Shown here: piece by piece, positions 5,661-6,111 of the stretch | Layout: each line of letters starts with the position of its first letter | How positions within the stretch are numbered: the stretch's first letter is position 1 | From: CAYLHF01 sp964383365 | GTDB lineage: Bacteria > Bacteroidota > Rhodothermia > Rhodothermales > UBA10348 | DNA length: 6,111 nucleotides | Assembly (NCBI GenBank): GCA_964383365.1 | Contig: CAYLHF010000076.1 | Coordinates: 1-6,111 of the forward strand | Direction of reading: 5' to 3' | The notes under the pieces: generated by a model | The model's input: only the letters and a program-made list of their open reading frames with translations | Databases searched by the model: none | What the model was told of the DNA's origin: nothing | Translations under genes and position numbers: made by a program

Positions 5661-6099
5661 ACTGAACCTCTACGACGAGAACGTTTTCGGTGGATGCCTC
5701 GACAGGATCGAAGCGCTTACTCCCGAGTCTTTACCGCTGTGGGGAAAAATGGATTCAGCCCAGATGATGGCCCATTGCGCCGAAATAATTGAGGTTTCAA
5801 GCGGCAAAGACCTTAAAAACACACCTTTTATGGTCAAAATGCTTAAAAAATTAATACGAAGGATGGTTCTCAGCGACAAACCCTATCGCAGGGACATGAA
5901 AACCCACCCCCAGTATATAAGGTCATCCCGTCTCGATTTTGATGATGAAAAGGAGCGCCTGGTGCGTGTACTCAAGCGGAGCCTCACCGACAAGGACCGG
6001 CCGACGACCCATCCGCTTCTGGGCATCCTGACTCCTGAGGAGAGAGGAGCAGCGTCGTACAAACACCTGAATCATCATCTTGAACAGTTCGGCGTTTGA
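5647..6099 (+). CDS. DUF1569 protein, DinB-like fold, function unknown
   Basis: A 150-residue soluble protein with no signal peptide or membrane helix. It carries the marks of DUF1569, a DinB/YfiT-like four-helix family: LTPESLPLWGKM (24-35), SAQMMAHCAE (37-46), THPLLGILTPEERG (121-134) and the ending YKHLNHHLEQFGV (138-150). H43, H140 and H143 or H144 are candidates for the metal-binding histidines of this fold; members of the wider superfamily include thiol-dependent transferases, but no reaction is known to me for DUF1569. The middle is basic (KMLKKLIRRM). The ATG lies inside the end of proC, 14 bases before that stop ends, in another frame and without a clear Shine-Dalgarno, which points to translational coupling. 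A GTG two codons later is an alternative start. Nothing else is visible in the last 12 bases of the window. Confidence 0.85.
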   Translation: MTVNKLNLYDENVFGGCLDRIEALTPESLPLWGKMDSAQMMAHCAEIIEVSSGKDLKNTPFMVKMLKKLIRRMVLSDKPYRRDMKTHPQYIRSSRLDFDDEKERLVRVLKRSLTDKDRPTTHPLLGILTPEERGAASYKHLNHHLEQFGV

Positions 6100-6111
6100 T
6101 CCACCTACCAC

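Overview
The window carries six protein genes and no RNA gene, insertion sequence or CRISPR array. Base composition is moderately GC-rich, and several genes have clear Shine-Dalgarno sequences. The lineage can only be inferred. The ProC signature (MPNTAIAVGESMT, then VTTPNGCTIAGLNRMEHEGF) and the DUF1569 gene behind it resemble Bacteroidota and relatives such as Rhodothermota or Balneolota. The promoters I can read look like ordinary sigma-70 type (TTGACC-N17-TATTAT) rather than the classic Bacteroidetes -33/-7 type. I lean to a marine Rhodothermota/Balneolota-like bacterium with low certainty.

Layout, left half (all + strand): a small four-helix membrane protein of unknown function (31-477); a perfect 13-bp GC-rich hairpin followed by TTTT (547-580); a DeaD/CsdA-type DEAD-box RNA helicase (599-2428); and a secreted lipoprotein dipeptidase of peptidase family M19 (2517-3830). 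The hairpin sits only 22 bases before the helicase start, so a transcript carrying the helicase must normally be made through it. This makes it a candidate attenuator as well as a terminator. The 88-base gap before the dipeptidase holds an inverted repeat that could mask the dipeptidase ribosome binding site.

Right half: a TetR-family regulator on the minus strand (3952-4533), convergent with the dipeptidase. Divergent from it is a probable two-gene operon of proC (pyrroline-5-carboxylate reductase, TTG start at 4827) and a DUF1569/DinB-like protein (5647-6099), whose reading frames overlap by 14 bases.

The most interesting part is the regulatory DNA around tetR. Sites of the form GACC-N4-GGT recur on both sides of the gene. 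One lies inside a strong tetR promoter, two lie in the divergent gap towards proC, and an almost perfect 18-bp palindrome lies downstream between the convergent genes, where no obvious target gene starts. The repressor has a cysteine (C104) and lysine (K173) at positions that appear to match the redox pair of E. coli NemR, whose operator has the same general form. The sequence therefore suggests an autoregulated, possibly electrophile- or oxidant-sensing regulator with a multi-site operator array.
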